Of a stretch of DNA of 64,000 bases, positions 12,401-23,935 are shown piece by piece. Under the pieces are notes generated by a model, which saw only the letters and a program-made list of their open reading frames with translations, was not told where the DNA came from and ran no database searches. A program made the translations under genes and the position numbers. Origin of the DNA: Nageia nagi (taxonomy: Eukaryota; Pinophyta); the NCBI GenBank assembly GCA_050084985.1, contig JBITNC010000001.1:13702001-13766000 (forward strand), written 5' to 3'. The stretch's first letter is position 1; the number at the start of each line of letters is the position of its first letter.

Positions 12401-12568
12401 AAAAAGATTCTACATTACTCGCATTTGATATTGACAACAAATATCAAACTATTTAGATATAAAGGGATGCCTACTAATAACATGTTGTGGACCCTTTTGT
12501 TGGATGAACATGAGATAATTATAGATGTAGTACAAAAAAGAGAGGATGTAGATGGTAGAATGAATTGA
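9500..12568 (+). pseudogene. transposase-like gene with introns, decayed
   Basis: The most readable part runs from about 10448. It includes a Cys/His-rich segment (ITCYCKIHMQF ... QECGIHIP ... CDRCQNFSLLGDC, about 10590-10850), then HSQNAHG (11020), VDFVENYTLKPQEEIQYQY (11101-11160), WSDNYM (about 11370), RHGKREHDG...VKRAL (11463-11530) and a C-terminal YSHLILTTNIKLFRYKG (12416-12466). From memory this order matches a plant and animal family of uncharacterised, probably transposon-derived proteins with an RNase H-like core; the Asp of VDF, the Asp of WSD and the HGK--HDG block are the likely catalytic elements. I cannot name the superfamily. Stops are few and mostly TAA for expected CAA. The N-terminal part (9500-10440), including a proline-rich open segment at 9642-9881, is less certain. 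Confidence 0.6.
11956..12058 (+). other. spliceosomal intron within the transposase-like pseudogene
   Basis: A 103-bp AT-rich segment starts with GTAAT after CAAGAAG and ends with TTTTGTTATAG. Removing it joins VQEG directly to YVYAIVAPEGNEEG in frame, which restores the expected C-terminal block. A second intron probably runs from about 12192 to 12311 (GT...AG), since coding similarity stops at YPI and resumes after it. Confidence 0.6.
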
Positions 12569-12641
12569 AAAATAAATTTAATATTAAATAGTGAATTATT
12601 TGTATTTTTTAAATTAAATAGAATTATGTTATATATATATT

Positions 12642-12879
12642 TCACTCACATTCCCTTGCACATTTTGTCAATAGTTTTAAGGAGAGAAATCACACAAGTA
12701 CATCACTATTTTGAATCATTAAATGGTGTCTCTTGACACCACCTATCATTTTGAATTTGTACCTAATCATGAATATGATTTATTTATAATTACAAAGAAG
12801 TTTTTGATAAAAATTAGGCATTTGGACATTTAGAAATCATTTTATCTAAAATAATTTTAGGGTATTAGCATAACCTTTA
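12642..12879. other. AT-rich spacer with a small hairpin
   Basis: Contains GGTGTC-TCTT-GACACC (12724-12739), a 6-bp stem with a 4-nt loop, followed by ACCTATC. A closely related ATGGTGTCTCTT...CCACCTATC segment occurs at 52317-52341 inside the LTR of element F, so this may be a fragment of a related LTR. Nothing else is recognised. Confidence 0.4.
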
Positions 12880-13060
12880 ATACCTAAACAATAACCCTTG
12901 AAACCCTAATCCTTAAACTTGATAATCCTTAACACTAAGTTCCATAACCCATAACACTTAATACTAGTTTGCTTAACCATTAAAACCTTAAACCCTAACC
13001 CCAAACCCTAGCTAAAACCTAAATATTAATCCTTAACCTCACAACCTAAACATTTACCTC
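12880..13060. repeat. G-poor, C-rich telomere-like tract
   Basis: The plus strand is almost free of G and carries many CCCTAA, CCTTAAA and ACCCTAA words, with the densest part AAACCCTAACCCCAAACCC at about 12991-13009. It resembles a badly decayed interstitial (CCCTAAA)n array. It is not a chromosome end, because other elements continue on both sides. Confidence 0.5.
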
Positions 13061-13979
13061 CTCCCAATTAATCACCACTTAAACATAACCCTTCCAAAAT
13101 CCTAAGGGTAAGTTCATAGTTTAATGTTGTACAAAATGCATTTATATGTTCTAGCTTTATTTTTCATTATATTTATATATATCATCTAGTAAAACATATT
13201 TTTGCATATGGAATCATATCCTAAGTGTATGAAATACACCATGTGATCACATTTAACATGAGCCATGGGTCCTTTTAAAAGGAATTCCTATTGAGTAGAA
13301 GGACTAAAGGGAAAAGCCACTTAGCTTTATAGTGGGAAAAAATGCAAAATGTTGGTTTGAGAAGGTGGGATTTTAGATGTAAATTCATAATTTGTTTGAT
13401 GGATCCAATTTCTCTATCATGATTTAAATGGTTTTGAGCTAGTAGATATTAATACCATTAGAATTGGTGGGTGGATCATTTTCATTTCTAAATCATGTGT
13501 AGGGGTAACAATATCAATGTATGTACCCAACTTTATATTTTTTGAAGTTGGAAGGACGATTGATTTGGTTAGGATGGATGAAACATGTGTATTTCATTAA
13601 GGTTTATTTTTACTTATACTCAAATATGTCATGCACAAATAAGGTTTATTTTTACTTATGTATTTTTTTTTTAACATGTTATATGCTCTCATTGAGGTAT
13701 TTGTTTTTAATGTTATATCTTATGACATCGTCCAAGTAAATTTGGTTCTTTATTTTTTATGCTCTTGATGTTATATTTCAAGTTTTTTTAAAGTGAGTTA
13801 TATGATTAATATATTATATTTAATCTATATCTATAAAAAAAAATTGTATTCATTAAATTCAAAGTATGTTACATTGCTTAATCTACATTTAATTACATCC
13901 AAATATAAACATAAACATAAGTTTTAGTCTCATCCATAAATTAAACATCTATGCTAGTTCAATAGACATCAATACATTA
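13061..13979. other. AT-rich interval, nothing recognised
   Basis: Only one short open frame (13521-13739) is present, with repeated AAGGTTTATTTTTACTTAT segments (13599-13617 and 13641-13659). No protein similarity is visible. Confidence 0.4.
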
Positions 13980-13981
13980 AC

Positions 13982-14013
<32 letters not shown>

Positions 14014-14025
14014 TATATATATCTA
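13980..14025. repeat. (TA)n microsatellite
   Basis: Almost pure alternating TA for about 40 bp with one AATA interruption near 14005. Confidence 0.9.
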
Positions 14026-14083
14026 TACATAGTACATATAATTTGAATGTACTCATAAAATAAAAATGGACATCTATAAATCT

Positions 14084-14111
14084 ATCCACCTATATCTATC
14101 TATCTATCTAC
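14084..14111. repeat. (ATCT)n microsatellite
   Basis: A short imperfect run of ATCT tetranucleotides, about six units. Confidence 0.8.
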
Positions 14112-14224
14112 CAAACTAGTCCTAACTAGTTTAAGGGTCATAGTCTAGACTCCTCTTTGTTCCATGAGATATATCACATGGAATTATCTCATGCTATACA
14201 AAATAATACACATAGAATAAATTT

Positions 14225-14830
14225 AACTTAATCATTATAAATTATCATATCTATGTATGCACACTACATTAAAATGCATTATAAATTACCATGATATCAT
14301 GCTAAGATATTGAAGGGTCAACCATTGTACATTGCTATGATGAGCCATGCATCTCGTGAGAAACTAAAGGCTCAATCATTGTAGGTTGCTATGATGAGTC
14401 ATGCACCTTATGAGAAAAGTGGTGTCAATTAGCTCTATAAGAGATTAAAAGAAACTTAAAAAAGTTAAACTTAATCATTATAAATTTATTACCATGTCTA
14501 TAAGAAACTTAATAAGAAAAATGCATTACTTAATTTACCATCAATGGATGCTGAGAGGTTGAAGGATCAACCACTATAGGTCACTTTGATGAGTCATGCA
14601 CCTCATGAGAAAAAGTGTTGTCAACTGAGCTCTACAAGAGATCAAAATAAACTTTAAAAAAATTAATTAATCCTTATAAATTTATAACCATGTATATTAG
14701 AAACTTAATAAAAAAAATGCATTATAAATAACCCTAAATGGATATTGAGAGGTTGAAGGATCAACCAATGTATACTGACATGTGATCTATGCACCTCACT
14801 AGTAAAAGTGGTATCAGTAAACATATCCAT
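14225..14830. repeat. 194-bp tandem repeat, partial copies
   Basis: Landmark GAAGGATCAACCA or its variants recurs at about 14311, 14368, 14560 and 14754, so the last two intervals are close to 194 bp and the first is a short 55-bp step. Each unit carries a GATGAGTCATGCACCT...GAGAAAA segment and an AACTTAATAA...AATGCATTA segment. Two nearly full units and truncated ends are present. The copies are diverged and the repeat is non-coding. Confidence 0.75.
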
Positions 14831-15079
14831 CATAAATGTGTTGTCAACATGCAAGCATATATATATAAATATTCAAATTATTAAAATTCTATAATTTGTT
14901 TTACACATATGTGAAATACATAACTATGAAATTTCAAATTATTAATATTATTGAATACATACCATGGATGGTTTGAAAGGTGTCTCATGCATATGTCTAC
15001 TAAGGGAATCAATATACTGACCTCGATCACTTGAAGATGCAAATCCATGCCTATATGACTCATGCTCACTATCACTAAA

Positions 15080-15996
15080 TAAAAATGTATAAGTACTCCT
15101 AAATTTGATGTGTGGATGATCCATAACATATCACATGGAAAACACTACATATATGAAGTGCATATATCCTGGGCAAGATGCTAGTCCCTTCAAATCCACT
15201 AGGTCCTAAACCATCACCTCCAACCTTAGGGAATTCAACTTCCACATTGGCAACTTGTTCAATGAAGTTACCTATAAGTTGACTCAATGATCCAAGGGAT
15301 TAAACCATAGCTAAATTATGGGAATGTGTAGGTACAAAAGCTATAAGAGAACTAACAAGAGGTACAACATGAGCATGTCATCTAAGATCAAGCTATGCCC
15401 TCAAACTTTGCTGTGAACTACCCATATCAACATCATGAAATGGATGAATATCAAAATAATTAGGCTTTTTCATAATAAAAAAATCCACCCATAAAAGCTT
15501 AATGAAATAAAAGGGTATTCCACTAGTACCACTATATGATGGATGATCAAATACCATCCACCATTGACCCCAAAAATGCACAATGATCCCTTCATGCCTA
15601 CACCAAAAAATAGAAATTCTCTTTTGGGTAGATGCCATTGGTTCTCCATTTATAGGATTCCTAAAAGATTGATCTAAATATGCTTTTGTAATGTGAAAAG
15701 TCTCATGAATGTATCTTTGGGATAGGCCATCATTGTAAAACCTCCTTCCCTCCTCTCTATGTGACTAAAAATCACCAATGGTTTGATGTATGGATGCAAC
15801 TGTATCAACTATGATTTTCATTAAAGATGCAAATTGTGTAAGGTGGGGGGATAACACTATGCTGTAGTATCTCCTAAATTCTACCCTCAATAGAGGTGAT
15901 ATTCTCAACTATATATTCTTGCAAGCAATCATCCTCAAGTATTGAGGGGTATTGAGGCTCATGTGCAAGAGGTGGGCTATTTTGTGATAGATCCAT
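15080..15996 (-). pseudogene. unidentified decayed reading frame of about 290 codons
   Basis: Reading down from an ATG at 15996, one protein can be followed almost to 15080 with one probable 1-nt insertion in a C-run near 15846 and about five in-frame stops, each explicable as C-to-T (TAG, TAG, TAG, TGA, TAA). The start is acidic (MDLSQNSPPLAHEPQYPS), the middle contains FYNDGLSQRYIHETF and an aromatic-rich open segment (15638-15393) with RISIFWCRHEGIIVHFWGQ and WWMVFDHPSYSG, and the end is Gly/Pro-containing. I do not recognise a family. It faces the transposase-like pseudogene convergently and could be a second ORF of the same or another element, but nothing proves it. Confidence 0.5.
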
Positions 15997-16379
15997 GGAC
16001 ATATATAAAAGGTCACTTGCATGAATTAACAATTAGAAAAATAAATATAACTACATTAAATTTAAATCTATAATTCATAACAATCTAATTTAAATATAGA
16101 CAACATTAAATTGAGATAATAATAAAATATTCATCAAACATCATGTAACATGAAATAATAACAAAGCTTTAAAGAGATCAAGGTAAAGGCACATGAACCC
16201 ATGGGACCTAAAAAGATTGTAAATCATTAAGATTATGAGTGAGTTTTGATAGAGGAAGGAAATATACTAAGGAAGTTAAAAATGGTAATAGGTTGGTAAA
16301 TGAAACAACTAAGAACTAAAAAATGATAACATTTGGTCATAATTTAAGAACCACATCCTCACCTATTTTGGTCCAATTT
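15997..16379. other. AT-rich spacer
   Basis: No gene seen. A TATATAAAAGG word lies at 16001-16011, but on the plus strand, so it does not serve the reading frame to the left. Confidence 0.35.
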
Positions 16380-17420
16380 ATTTGACTTATTAATTGCACT
16401 GAGTAAGTTATGTTAAAGGGAAGCATCCAAGACTAAATGATATTTGAAACCTATCCAATCAAATAATAAATTACCTGGTAAATTATTTAAAATTTATTTT
16501 ATCAATGGACTATGAGAAGACATCAAGATTGAGGTACAATTATTTAATCGAAACACATTGATAAATGTAGTAGCTATAACAAAGGTATTTAAGGGGAAAT
16601 GCAACATGAAAACAAATACTAACCATTATCATTTAATAACAAACCTACACAACCATTTCCATTTATAGTTATGATTTCTCCTAAAATAGGTCAATAATGA
16701 GGAAGTTATCACTTGAAGAAATGGTAGTACATAGAAATAAGAGCTTTTTCCTACAGTTATGATATCTTTGGGACACAAATGTAAATATAAAAGGATATAC
16801 TTATCAGATGTGTAAGTTGAATCATACTACAAAGTGATTAAATAAGTAATATAGATTAACAATTGAAAGTAAGATTGGATTTATTAGAGCAATTGATAGT
16901 GCAACTATCTTTAAAGATGAATCCCTATGAGATTTTCATCCATGCCTCTTATAGACATCACATCTTCATAAAATATGAAGGTTGTAGGATATATGATAGG
17001 GAAAAAAGTGATAATGCTTTTGGATTTTGTAAACACTTATAATTTCATTGATCTTAGGTTAGTATAGAGGGTATATTATTTTATATATTTTAGGAATAAT
17101 TTTCAAGTAATTTTATAGTTAATATTAGATATTATTAGTTGTAATATAATTTTTACACCACTTAATTAGGTGGGTGTGATTTAGTATCATAATTTAAGTT
17201 ATTAAGGACTCTAATTAGCTCAATATTAGGGGATTTTCTAGAATTATGGATGCAAATCAAGGTAGAATAATCTTAAAACATGGATTGAAAATAGATCCAA
17301 CCAAGGTAGCTATGATTAATTGAAAGAGAAAATACCCTAGTATAATTGAAAGAGAAGTACTTTTTGCCTGGATTACCAAATATATGAAAAAATATTGCTA
17401 GATTATAGATATACTATTTG
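16380..17420 (+). mobile_element. Ty3/gypsy remnant C (gag - protease - possible RT end)
   Basis: A plus-strand chain of short matches gives gag C-terminus, zinc knuckle and protease in the right order. Gag: LPGKLFKIYFINGLWEDIKI followed by EVQLFNRNTL (about 16470-16560). Knuckle: LGHKCKYKRIYL (about 16766-16803), the remains of a CY-CD-----GHKC box. Protease: VVGYMIGKKVIMLLDF and NTYNFIDLRLV (16981-17055), where the catalytic D-S-G has become D-F-V. A segment HGLKIDPTKVAMI at about 17278-17316 may be the end of RT, which would imply a deletion of most of pol. All parts are broken. Confidence 0.65.
16981..17055 (+). pseudogene. gypsy remnant C protease core
   Basis: The reading VVGYMIGKKVIMLLDF continues into VNTYNFIDLRLV and a TAG stop. 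It mirrors the plant gypsy protease block V-G-I---KV-VLIDSGSTHNFI. The Asp is kept, but the Ser-Gly that follow are replaced by Phe-Val, so the active-site turn is lost. Confidence 0.65.
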
Positions 17421-18070
17421 GAACATGAGATTATATAAAACATTACTAGTTCCTTAGCATAATTGAAAATCTTAGATCTAAATCAAATCAAGTTCTAGGT
17501 CACTTGATAAAATGGGTATAATTTGAAAGATTTTTACTTAGTCCTAGATTTAATAGCTCTTCTACACTATTCTTCACAACATGATAAGAATAATCAAATA
17601 GGGGTACATCTAGTGTGAGGAGATAAGAAAAGGAGGAATGGTCTTTAAATTTAATCAAAACATGTACAATCAAATCTTTATTTGTAATATAATATTTATT
17701 TTTTTTAAATTTAATAAAATAACACATAATTTATTATTTTTTAAATTTAATCTAAACCTAATAAACCTAATAAAAATCATATTTTATGGGCATTGAACCC
17801 TTAAAACCCTTAATCTAAACAAAATAGCCATTTTTTATCGAAAAAACTAGAAGAGAGATTCCAGGGGGAATGATGGCGATGGCTATGGAGGCAAGTTGGA
17901 GGGAAAATAAATACTTCTAGGTCTAATATCATGGATACTTAGACCATAGAAATCATTGCATCATCACTAATATTAGAATGAATGATTGTTAATGGATTGG
18001 GAGGGAAGCTGTGAATGGTCTTATTTAGGGCTTGGGATCTAGGGGATTGAGATCCTAGGATTTGGGAATT
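17421..18070. other. AT-rich interval ending in purine-rich stretch
   Basis: No frame is recognised. The right end (about 18030-18070) is G/A-rich and could be the remains of a polypurine tract before the LTR-like block at 18071. A short GC-richer patch with ATGGCGATGGCTATGGAGGC at about 17872-17891 is unexplained. Confidence 0.3.
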
Positions 18071-19310
18071 TGTAACAATCCACCCAATTGCATTGTTAAG
18101 ACTCAAGCAATATTGAATATTAAAATGAAATTAAGTTTGAATTATGCCATGTGATGATAAGTTTTGAATAATGATATGCTTTATTTGTGTCAATTTGACA
18201 TTAGCTTTGAGATATTTTGACACATGTTACATGTTAAATCAAGCTAGAAAGTGTGATAAAAGACCCAAGGAACCAATGATGAATTGGTGATAGGAATGGA
18301 AGCGTAAGAGTGAGGAAATTATTAGCATTGGTTTATTGACAAGCCCTAATGATCATTATAGATCATATAGTTGCATTGCATAATTATAAAACATGATTAT
18401 CAATAATGAATGTGTGTGTGCACTAATGAATTTACCATGTAAGATGAAGGAATCATTGCAAGGAAATGAGTGTTAAAACCTTGCAATATATTTTTGAAAC
18501 TATTTAAAAAAGGGAAAGTAATATTCTCTTATTTTGAATATAAATTTTTACTTATGGTTGTTAGTAAAACAAGATGGAATTTAAAAAGTGATAGTTAGAA
18601 AGGACTAATGTCACTTTATGGATGTTACAAGGTAATTTGGTGGTTTATGAAAATAATTGAGATATGACCCTACTTATTTTATGTTCTTGTGTTAGGTATG
18701 GGAAATAATTATTCCTAATTTATTAGTTAATATAAAAAAGGTACAAAGTATTTAATTCCACTACACTTATCAACAAATTTGATAAGACCTATTACAAAAA
18801 TTATTAAATGGATAAGTAGACATTTATTTGGACACATTTGAACCTCCTTGGCTATAAATAAAGAGGTGGAACATTAGGAAAATTATCTACTATCTCATGA
18901 TTTTTATTCTCAAGTTTTGGGTTTAGAGTTACGTGAAGAAGAGAAGCCTCTCCCTCTCTCAAGTCTAGGTGCATTCTTTTGTATTTTAGACATTAAAGCT
19001 AAAATGACTAATTAAAAAAGTAGTCTTACTTGGTATTATTTAATATGTTGTATGGAAGAATTATTTGATAAAGGTTTATGAAATTAATTATTGATAGAGG
19101 CCTTGTTCCATTTGAAAGGACATGCTACCTAGTTTATTTACTATACAGTTGGTACTTTTTGCCTTTTGAAAAGAGTATAGCTTTTTATATTATTTATTTG
19201 AAATTTGTTGATGGAAAGGATTTGAGTACAAAATCCTATGGCATATTATTATTTTATTTGCTTGATTTGATAAGTACCTTTCCATGTATGCTTAGGGAAT
19301 TCACTTAGTA
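18071..19310 (+). repeat. LTR-like block (TGTAAC start, TATA box)
   Basis: The block begins TGTAACAATCCACCC, the type of start seen in many plant gypsy LTRs (TGTAACACCC). It carries CTATAAATAAAG at 18852-18863, a plausible TATA box, followed by a C/T-rich stretch such as a U5 leader might have. Its right end is not defined and no second copy was found in the window. It could be the 3' LTR of gypsy remnant C, which has the same orientation, or a solo LTR. Confidence 0.4.
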
Positions 19311-19479
19311 AAAGCTCTAAATTCCTCCTTAGTCCTCCTACTTTGAGATTTGGTAATGTCATGAACCATTGTTGAATTACTCCCTTCCTCTCTGCATTTT
19401 CTATTTTTAGTTATGCTTGACAAAATCCATTCTGTGCAATCCTTTTTACCCATTAAATTTTGTCTACAACATGAATGAT

Positions 19480-20310
19480 GTCAATAAACTAACATACCCT
19501 AAGTACTATGTCACATTTTGTATACATGACTATTGAGGTATTCCCAACCTTGGCATTTGATGCAAAACCATTTTCATCTACTCTCTAATGGGTTACCATA
19601 ATTTCCTAAAAATTCCTCATGAAGGTATACTTTAGAAAAGTGTTGAAAAAGGTTTCAATGTTTGAATTTATATCTCAACATCGCATTTTATTAAAATACT
19701 CAAGCATGCTTTTAGAAAACCCATTTGTGCATATTCTACCATCATTGCAATCCCAAAAAATGCCTATTTTCAAACAATTCATGAGCCTTGTGTATAGTTT
19801 TGCATATTAGGCATTCATAATCATAATATTTGATGGGAAACCATTTCAAATACACTTTGGTAGATATCCATATCTTCTTCTCAAGCTCCCATGATGGTAT
19901 ATGTTGGAAAAATGTTGACGATGGTTTTAGAGTTTATCTTTATTTTTTGCATGCCCTTTCAGAAAATCCATTTAGTGTGAAACCTACCATCATTATAGTA
20001 TATGAAACTCATTTTCAAATAATTCCCAATCCTTATGTATTCCTCTTATATAGGTAATCATAACCATAATGTATGATGTGAAGCATTTCAACTACTCTTT
20101 GATGGATCTCCATACCTCCTTCTTGAGCTCTCATGGTGAAACACAAAACTTGCTATCAAAGGTTTCAGAGTTTGGCTTTATGCCTAACTATTATAATTAT
20201 TTAAATGTGAAAAAGAAAAGGGGCTCATTCTATTTCACCAAAAACCTCACATATCTTCTCTACGCATCCACATTATGCATACATATCTACCAACGCACTC
20301 ACAACTAGGA
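19480..20310 (+). repeat. about 245-bp tandem repeat, three degenerate copies
   Basis: Corresponding words GATGCAAAACCATTTT (19559), GATGGGAAACCATTTC (19830) and GATGTGAAGCATTTCA (20073) mark three copies, spaced 271 and 243 bp. Each copy continues with a C/T-rich CTCAAGCTC-type segment, a GGTTT(C/T)AGAGTTT-type segment and an AAAA(C/T)CCATTT-type segment. Each copy happens to hold an open frame of 60-80 codons with little protein-level similarity between copies, so I treat it as DNA repetition and not as a gene. Confidence 0.65.
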
Positions 20311-23300
20311 GGCAACATTTAGGGTGTCATCTAAATATTTCTTTTACAAGTATTATGACTAGTTTGTAATTAAATCCTTTTAGATATGCCACATCCTTTA
20401 AGTAGAGTCTTTAATTACATTATTTTATTGTATAATTAAAATTTGTTATGATGGTGTATTAATTAATTATATGTGCATTCTTTATATATTGGAGGTAAGT
20501 TAATAAATTGAGGATGTCATTAATCCCAATTGTCTTCTACCAATAGTGAATACCTAGTGGAGTTTTATGTTACAATACTTATTATACTATGTTAGAATAA
20601 TATGCAATAAAAGGAATATTAAGGTATTAGTTGAATAGCTTTTATAATGTGTATATATTTCATTAAACTATACATAAATTAAAATGGTAATAAAATCAAC
20701 CTTGGAAGATATTTAGTAAGATGTGGCCATGTGCATTGATTTGATCTTAAGATTTTATTTTTATTATATGAATGAGGAAGAGAGGTAACCTTAGAAAAGG
20801 TATAAAATCCTATTGAGGTCCATAAAAGAATTTAAGGACATATAGTTAATTACATTTTCACTATGGTCATAATTAAAAAGAGGGTTTTCCTGATCTTCAA
20901 ATATCACCACTTGTCCTAGTACTCGATCCAATCTCCTTTGATCCTTGGAATATACTTGAAATATGAAGACATAGATTTTACATTAAGAGGTCAAAGATGG
21001 ATTGAATAACTCTAAATCAAGATTTGAAATATATACTATGTTTTTGTTCATGTAAAACTTTTAAGGGATCCTCTTGTAAATGATAAGGTTTATCCTTATT
21101 TAATGTACTTTGATATCTTCATGCAATAATTTGATGGAATATGAGTTTGGTGGAAACTTCTTGAAAAACTTTAAGGTTTAATTAGATGGGTATAATATAC
21201 TCTTTAGTATGTTCTTATTAATACCTCTTAAATAATAATGTAGGAACTCTAATGATAATTCCATATAAAGGTAGTTAATGAGAAATGTGAAGTAATAAGG
21301 GTTCAAGGATAACAAATTATGTCCTTATAAAATGAAATGATACTTAGGCTCTTAATGAGTTAACCCTAATATCGGTACATAAAATAAAAATATAGATAGA
21401 ATGTGATATATAATTGGAGAATTATTAGTTTCTCTCTTTCATGAGTGTAGATCCCATTGCTCTAATATGATCTCAAGACCCACATTATCTAGAGAAGAAT
21501 TGGAATACAAGAAGAATGTCTTAGTAGTACTAACTAGAAGGGTATACAATAAATAAAATTCAACTCTAAGGATTTATATTATTCTTATGATAAAATGTTA
21601 TTTGGTTAGAAGTTTAACTATTTGGGTAAGTAAAACTCATAAAGATAATCCTAAACTCAATTAGGTGAAGATGTTTACTTTTACACCTTACTAATAAGTT
21701 GAAATAATATAAAGGGATAAGGGGGATTAATTTGAAGTAGAGTATTAATTATCATGAATAATCTATATAGGTTGCTATTAAACCTAATTCCTTGTAGATG
21801 GAATAAGAATTTAGGATACTAATATTTAGTAAGTTAAACCCTCACAAGGTAATCCTAATATCCTTAGGACACACAAATATAGTTCTCATTAAGAAAGAAA
21901 AGGTTTTTGAATCTTAGGAATCCTTGAATCTTAATAGGGATTGATATAGAATCAAATGGGGCTAGTTTTAAATAGTGAGTTAATTGATAAAACAAAACCT
22001 TGTATTAGTAATGGTGATGTTTATTAGGGTTCATCAATCAATTCTAGAGGTGTATCAACTCATAAATACATAATCGATATTAGAGTATAATATATGAGTG
22101 ATAAAAGTTAAAGATAAACTTGACAACAACCTAGATGAAAGAGTAACCCTATAGGAATCAATTCAACCAAAAAGGGAACTTTTTGATGGATTAGGCAATG
22201 AAGATGGTGTGGAATAATTGTTGGTTGAACATTCCTTGTTAAATGATAATCCAAAAGAATATACCTTGAGTAAGGACCACTTCGTGCTGCACTTTATTTA
22301 AAGAAGTAGTTGACTTTAGTGTCATCTCAAGGCACATTACTAAACATTAGTATGAGAACTTTTATAAAGTGGTATTAATTACATAGTACCATAAGTATGG
22401 GATATTTGTAGTAACTTTCATATATCTTATGTGACTTCCTAAATAAGATGTTTTGAGTATTCTTGCATACACTTTGCTTATTTATTTTAAACATGAAGAA
22501 TGAATTATTTTAATACCTCATGCATGGTATGAACATGGAGCTTAGATTCCTATTAATTGATATGGGATTGGTTATATTAAGTTCATTAGGTCATGGGTGG
22601 TTTTTTATTTTTAAATAATACTTAAAAAAATATTATAATATACAAACCACTTGAGGGTATTATTTCAATACATATGGCTCCCTAAGATATGGGTACGGGG
22701 AAGTCGAATTCCATGGTAAGCCTAGCCAATAGATATGGGTAGACTAGTGTCTTATATCCTCGACATGGTGTTAGATGAAGATAGTAGTTTATAAAAATAT
22801 GATTACCAAGTGAAGGTAATTTAGTGTTCATACTACTTGTAGTTAAGCATATAGGAGTATGATGACTGTTCCATAGGCGATGACATTTCTTGCTCATAAG
22901 GAAGTTTTCCTAAGATAAACTATCTACTCCTGTGAGTCATAGGGTTATCATTGGGCGAGGATGTGAAACCTAATGGATGTATGTTCTCTTGGATGATATG
23001 GGCCCCAAGTAGAAAACCACTACACCATGTCTAAAATGTCTACTGCATAGTTCATGAAGCAAAAAATGGTAGGCTCACATATGAGGCATCTCCTTAATAA
23101 GATGAGTGTTATGGAGTGAACACTAGAAGAGATTTAATTAGGTTTGGATGATATAGAATTTACCTAATATTTCCATGTGGGTGCTAATTAGCTAACAACA
23201 TTGACAATCTCATGTGGATCTCCTAACTCCATTAATATATCATTCGAGTGTTTAAACTAATAAAAAAATAAGTATGAAATTTTAGGATTTTGGATGTCTA

Positions 23301-23659
23301 TAATAGGTGGATGTGTTATAGATTTTGACCATTGGGATCCTAACCCTCAACATCCCAACCCTCAAGATCCTAGCTAGGCTCAAGATTTTAAGCCTACATG
23401 GGATCCCAAGGCTATATGGATGATCCTAGACCCACATTAAAAAAAAACTAAGTTACAATGACTTCCTCCAAAGTAGGATTCAACTTTGAAAACTTGCCCA
23501 ATAAAGAAAACCTATCCTTTCTAACTTACCCACTAAGAGTTACGAATATAATAACCAATTTAAACTAATCAACTTGGTTTCCCAATCCACCATGTTTCCA
23601 TGGATTTTTAATATGTATGGCCCTTCCTTAAAAAGAAATTGAATGATAAGATTGATCCT
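20311..23659. other. long AT-rich interval without recognised gene
   Basis: No protein-coding similarity was found on either strand. The 22680-23080 part is less AT-rich and may be a decayed LTR or leader, but no ends are visible. A weak CCTAACCCT cluster lies at 23330-23380. Confidence 0.4.
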
Positions 23660-23935
23660 TGCTTACAAAGGCATCAAATGATAAGAGTAATTAAATGATA
23701 TTAAAAATGTTTTGAACATGTGATAAGATTTGATATGATAAATATCATTTAATAGATAAGAGCACTCACTTAGAATCAATAAATTACAAGAAATGTATGA
23801 TAAGTAGTATGATATATTAACCATTTTAATGATATCTATGATAAGTATGATAAAAAATGCATAATATGATAAGCACGATATGAAAAGGATGATATGAAAA
23901 GATAACATTATATGATATGAAAACTACAATTTACA
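23660..23935. repeat. ATGATA-rich low-complexity stretch
   Basis: The words ATGATAAG and GATATGA recur more than a dozen times at irregular spacing, especially 23775-23925. This looks like expansion of a simple motif rather than a regular satellite. The open frame on the other strand here (23908-23663) is a by-product of the simple sequence. Confidence 0.6.

Noticed and set aside
12880-13060. A real chromosome end
   Set aside because: The telomere-like words are degenerate and unrelated elements continue on both sides.
17872-17910. ATGGCGATGGCTATGGAGGC as the start of a nuclear gene
   Set aside because: The frame closes soon after and no further coding similarity or splice structure follows.
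23663-23908. 81-codon minus-strand open frame with Ser/Tyr/Ile repeats
   Set aside because: It is produced by the ATGATA-type simple repeats.
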